A stretch of 51,259 nucleotides of DNA from CAZJUP01 sp964549275 (GTDB taxonomy: Bacteria > Fidelibacterota > Marinisomatia > Marinisomatales > TCS55): assembly GCA_964549275.1 (NCBI GenBank), contig CAZJUP010000018.1, forward strand, positions 1 through 51,259, given 5' to 3'. Below, one piece after another: positions 50,254 through 51,259 of the stretch (position 1 is its first letter; every line of letters starts with the position of its first letter). Both the position numbers and the translations under genes were made by a program. Below the pieces are notes generated by a model. The model saw nothing but the letters and a program-made list of their open reading frames with translations. It ran no database searches and had not been told where the DNA came from.

Positions 50254-51259
50254 TCATCGCATTAACACCAATTTTCTTGTCCGAGATTCACCATTCATTT
50301 TTAACGAATATAAATATATACCTGATGGCATATCTCGGCCAGAGTCATCTACACCTGACCATATTCGTTGATATGTTCCCTTTGGTTGATACTCTTCTAC
50401 CAGTTTAGCAATTTCTCTACCCCAAATGTTATAAACAATTAACTCCACTTTTCCCGGTTGAGATAACTCATACTGGATGAATGTTTTGGGATTAAAAGGG
50501 TTTGGATAAGAGGGATGGAGTAAAAAATTATTAGCTATCAATGGAAACTCATCTACCCCGGCTAGCATATCCACGACAAGAAACTGGCCCATCATTCCGG
50601 TTTCTTCATGGGTTAAGATATGGCAATGATACATATACGGAACAGTTGTATCAGAATAGTTCTCGAATTTTGTGATGAATTTTGCTGTTCCATTTTGCGG
50701 TGGCACCAAAACCACATCTTTCCACCCTTGCATATGTGCTGGAGGTGTTTGGCCGTTTATTTCTAAAATATTGAATTGGACATCATGTATGTGGAATGGA
50801 TGAGCAATTTGAGATTGGTTTATAAGTTCCCAAACTTCAATATTATTTAACGGAATTTCATAATTAATCACATTGATGTTAAAGGGTTGTCCATTAAATT
50901 GGAATGGTCCATTCAATGCTCCGTTGGGTCCCATGCTTACAGGAGAAAATTGAATAGTTCTAATTTCATCCACATCTTCAGGATTCCAAGAAGAAACAGT
51001 CACAAGTGTTGACGGATTAGATGTAATTGGGTTGTCCGTTGGTCTTATAATGTGCAATTCCAATAATGTAAAATCGTTTCCATTTAATGGGTTTTCTGCA
51101 TAATAGGGTATAGAACTACCACCCATTCCGCCCACTGTTTCTGCGCCATAAACACCATTTGGAATCGTCGAGCCATAATTCATAATGCTTATTGTATCGC
51201 CAGACATATTATTTAAATCAACCAGAATTTCATAACGTTCTCCGGGTGACATTAACAAT
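50254..51259 (-). CDS. multicopper oxidase, C-terminal part, with sorting domain (partial)
   Basis: The 3' end of a secreted multicopper oxidase; its 5' end lies beyond the window. The visible 334 residues include the last cupredoxin domain with HPFHIHDVQF and YHCHILTHEETGMMGQF, giving type 1, 2 and 3 copper ligands and an axial Met. An early PGERYEILVDL segment is typical of CotA/CueO-like oxidases. The final 85 or so residues (SYPNPFNPKTFIQYELS ... SGIYLYSLKM) form a Por/FlgD-like C-terminal sorting domain. It probably oxidises Cu+ or phenolic/metal substrates at the cell surface. The disrupted SQR-like gene follows 34 bases later. Confidence 0.92.
   Translation of the reverse strand, partial: LLMSPGERYEILVDLNNMSGDTISIMNYGSTIPNGVYGAETVGGMGGSSIPYYAENPLNGNDFTLLELHIIRPTDNPITSNPSTLVTVSSWNPEDVDEIRTIQFSPVSMGPNGALNGPFQFNGQPFNINVINYEIPLNNIEVWELINQSQIAHPFHIHDVQFNILEINGQTPPAHMQGWKDVVLVPPQNGTAKFITKFENYSDTTVPYMYHCHILTHEETGMMGQFLVVDMLAGVDEFPLIANNFLLHPSYPNPFNPKTFIQYELSQPGKVELIVYNIWGREIAKLVEEYQPKGTYQRIWSGVDDSGRDMPSGIYLYSLKMNGESRTRKLVLMR

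Noticed and set aside
1..51259. Mobile elements, CRISPR arrays, phage or defence genes
   Set aside because: No transposase, integrase, regularly spaced repeats, or Cas, toxin-antitoxin or restriction-like proteins are recognisable among the translated frames.

Overview
The window looks like a chromosomal piece of a Gram-negative bacterium of the Fibrobacteres-Chlorobi-Bacteroidetes superphylum, most likely Candidatus Marinimicrobia (SAR406). This is an inference from gene content, not a phylogeny. The pointers are AT-rich DNA, a PorV-like protein, two secreted proteins with Por/FlgD-type C-terminal sorting domains, a glycosyltransferase-5 half protein beside a large lipoprotein, many TPR lipoproteins and a spirochaete-like TRAP (TatT) system. 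Every gene I can support, about 43 protein genes and two tRNA-Ser genes, lies on the minus strand, so transcription runs from position 51259 towards 1. Many neighbours overlap by 1-23 bases or use GTG/TTG starts, so long polycistronic units are likely.

Following transcription: 51259-48139 is a copper/sulfur island. It holds the 3' part of a secreted multicopper oxidase, a sulfide:quinone-reductase-like gene and a DsrE-like gene (both broken by small lesions), and a heavy-metal-associated lipoprotein. 48032-43471 holds TPR proteins and a lipocalin-like lipoprotein, with strong hairpins between units. 43453-38773 holds ispG, two small exported or membrane proteins, comM, an eIF2B-like protein and an RNase H. 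38678-33388 is the classic rod-shape cluster mreB-mreC-mreD-mrdA-rodA, followed by a CpoB-like protein. 32439-27853 holds a half-length GT5 protein, a lipoprotein, an outer-membrane barrel and a TPR lipoprotein. glyA and a complete TPR-associated TRAP transporter (tatT, dctP, fused dctQM) follow.

22561-13229 is the most unusual part. A PorV-like protein with an acidic insert is followed by an M6-protease homologue that has lost its HExxH zinc site. Next come a 979-residue metalloprotease/beta-propeller/beta-barrel protein, a DUF5683-like membrane protein, BamD and NadD. This could be an outer-membrane biogenesis or type IX secretion-linked module. 13225-295 continues with a Ca2+/cation antiporter, ftsE-ftsX, hrcA-grpE-dnaJ, a ComEA-like protein with two bitopic membrane proteins (one resembling GspL/PilM), rsmD, coaD, an FmdB zinc ribbon, icd, a clear U-tract terminator, obg and dprA. 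Two tRNA-Ser genes end the window.

I see no CRISPR array, insertion sequence, integrase, phage gene or rRNA. Apart from the lesions in 48571-50219, the coding sequence is intact.
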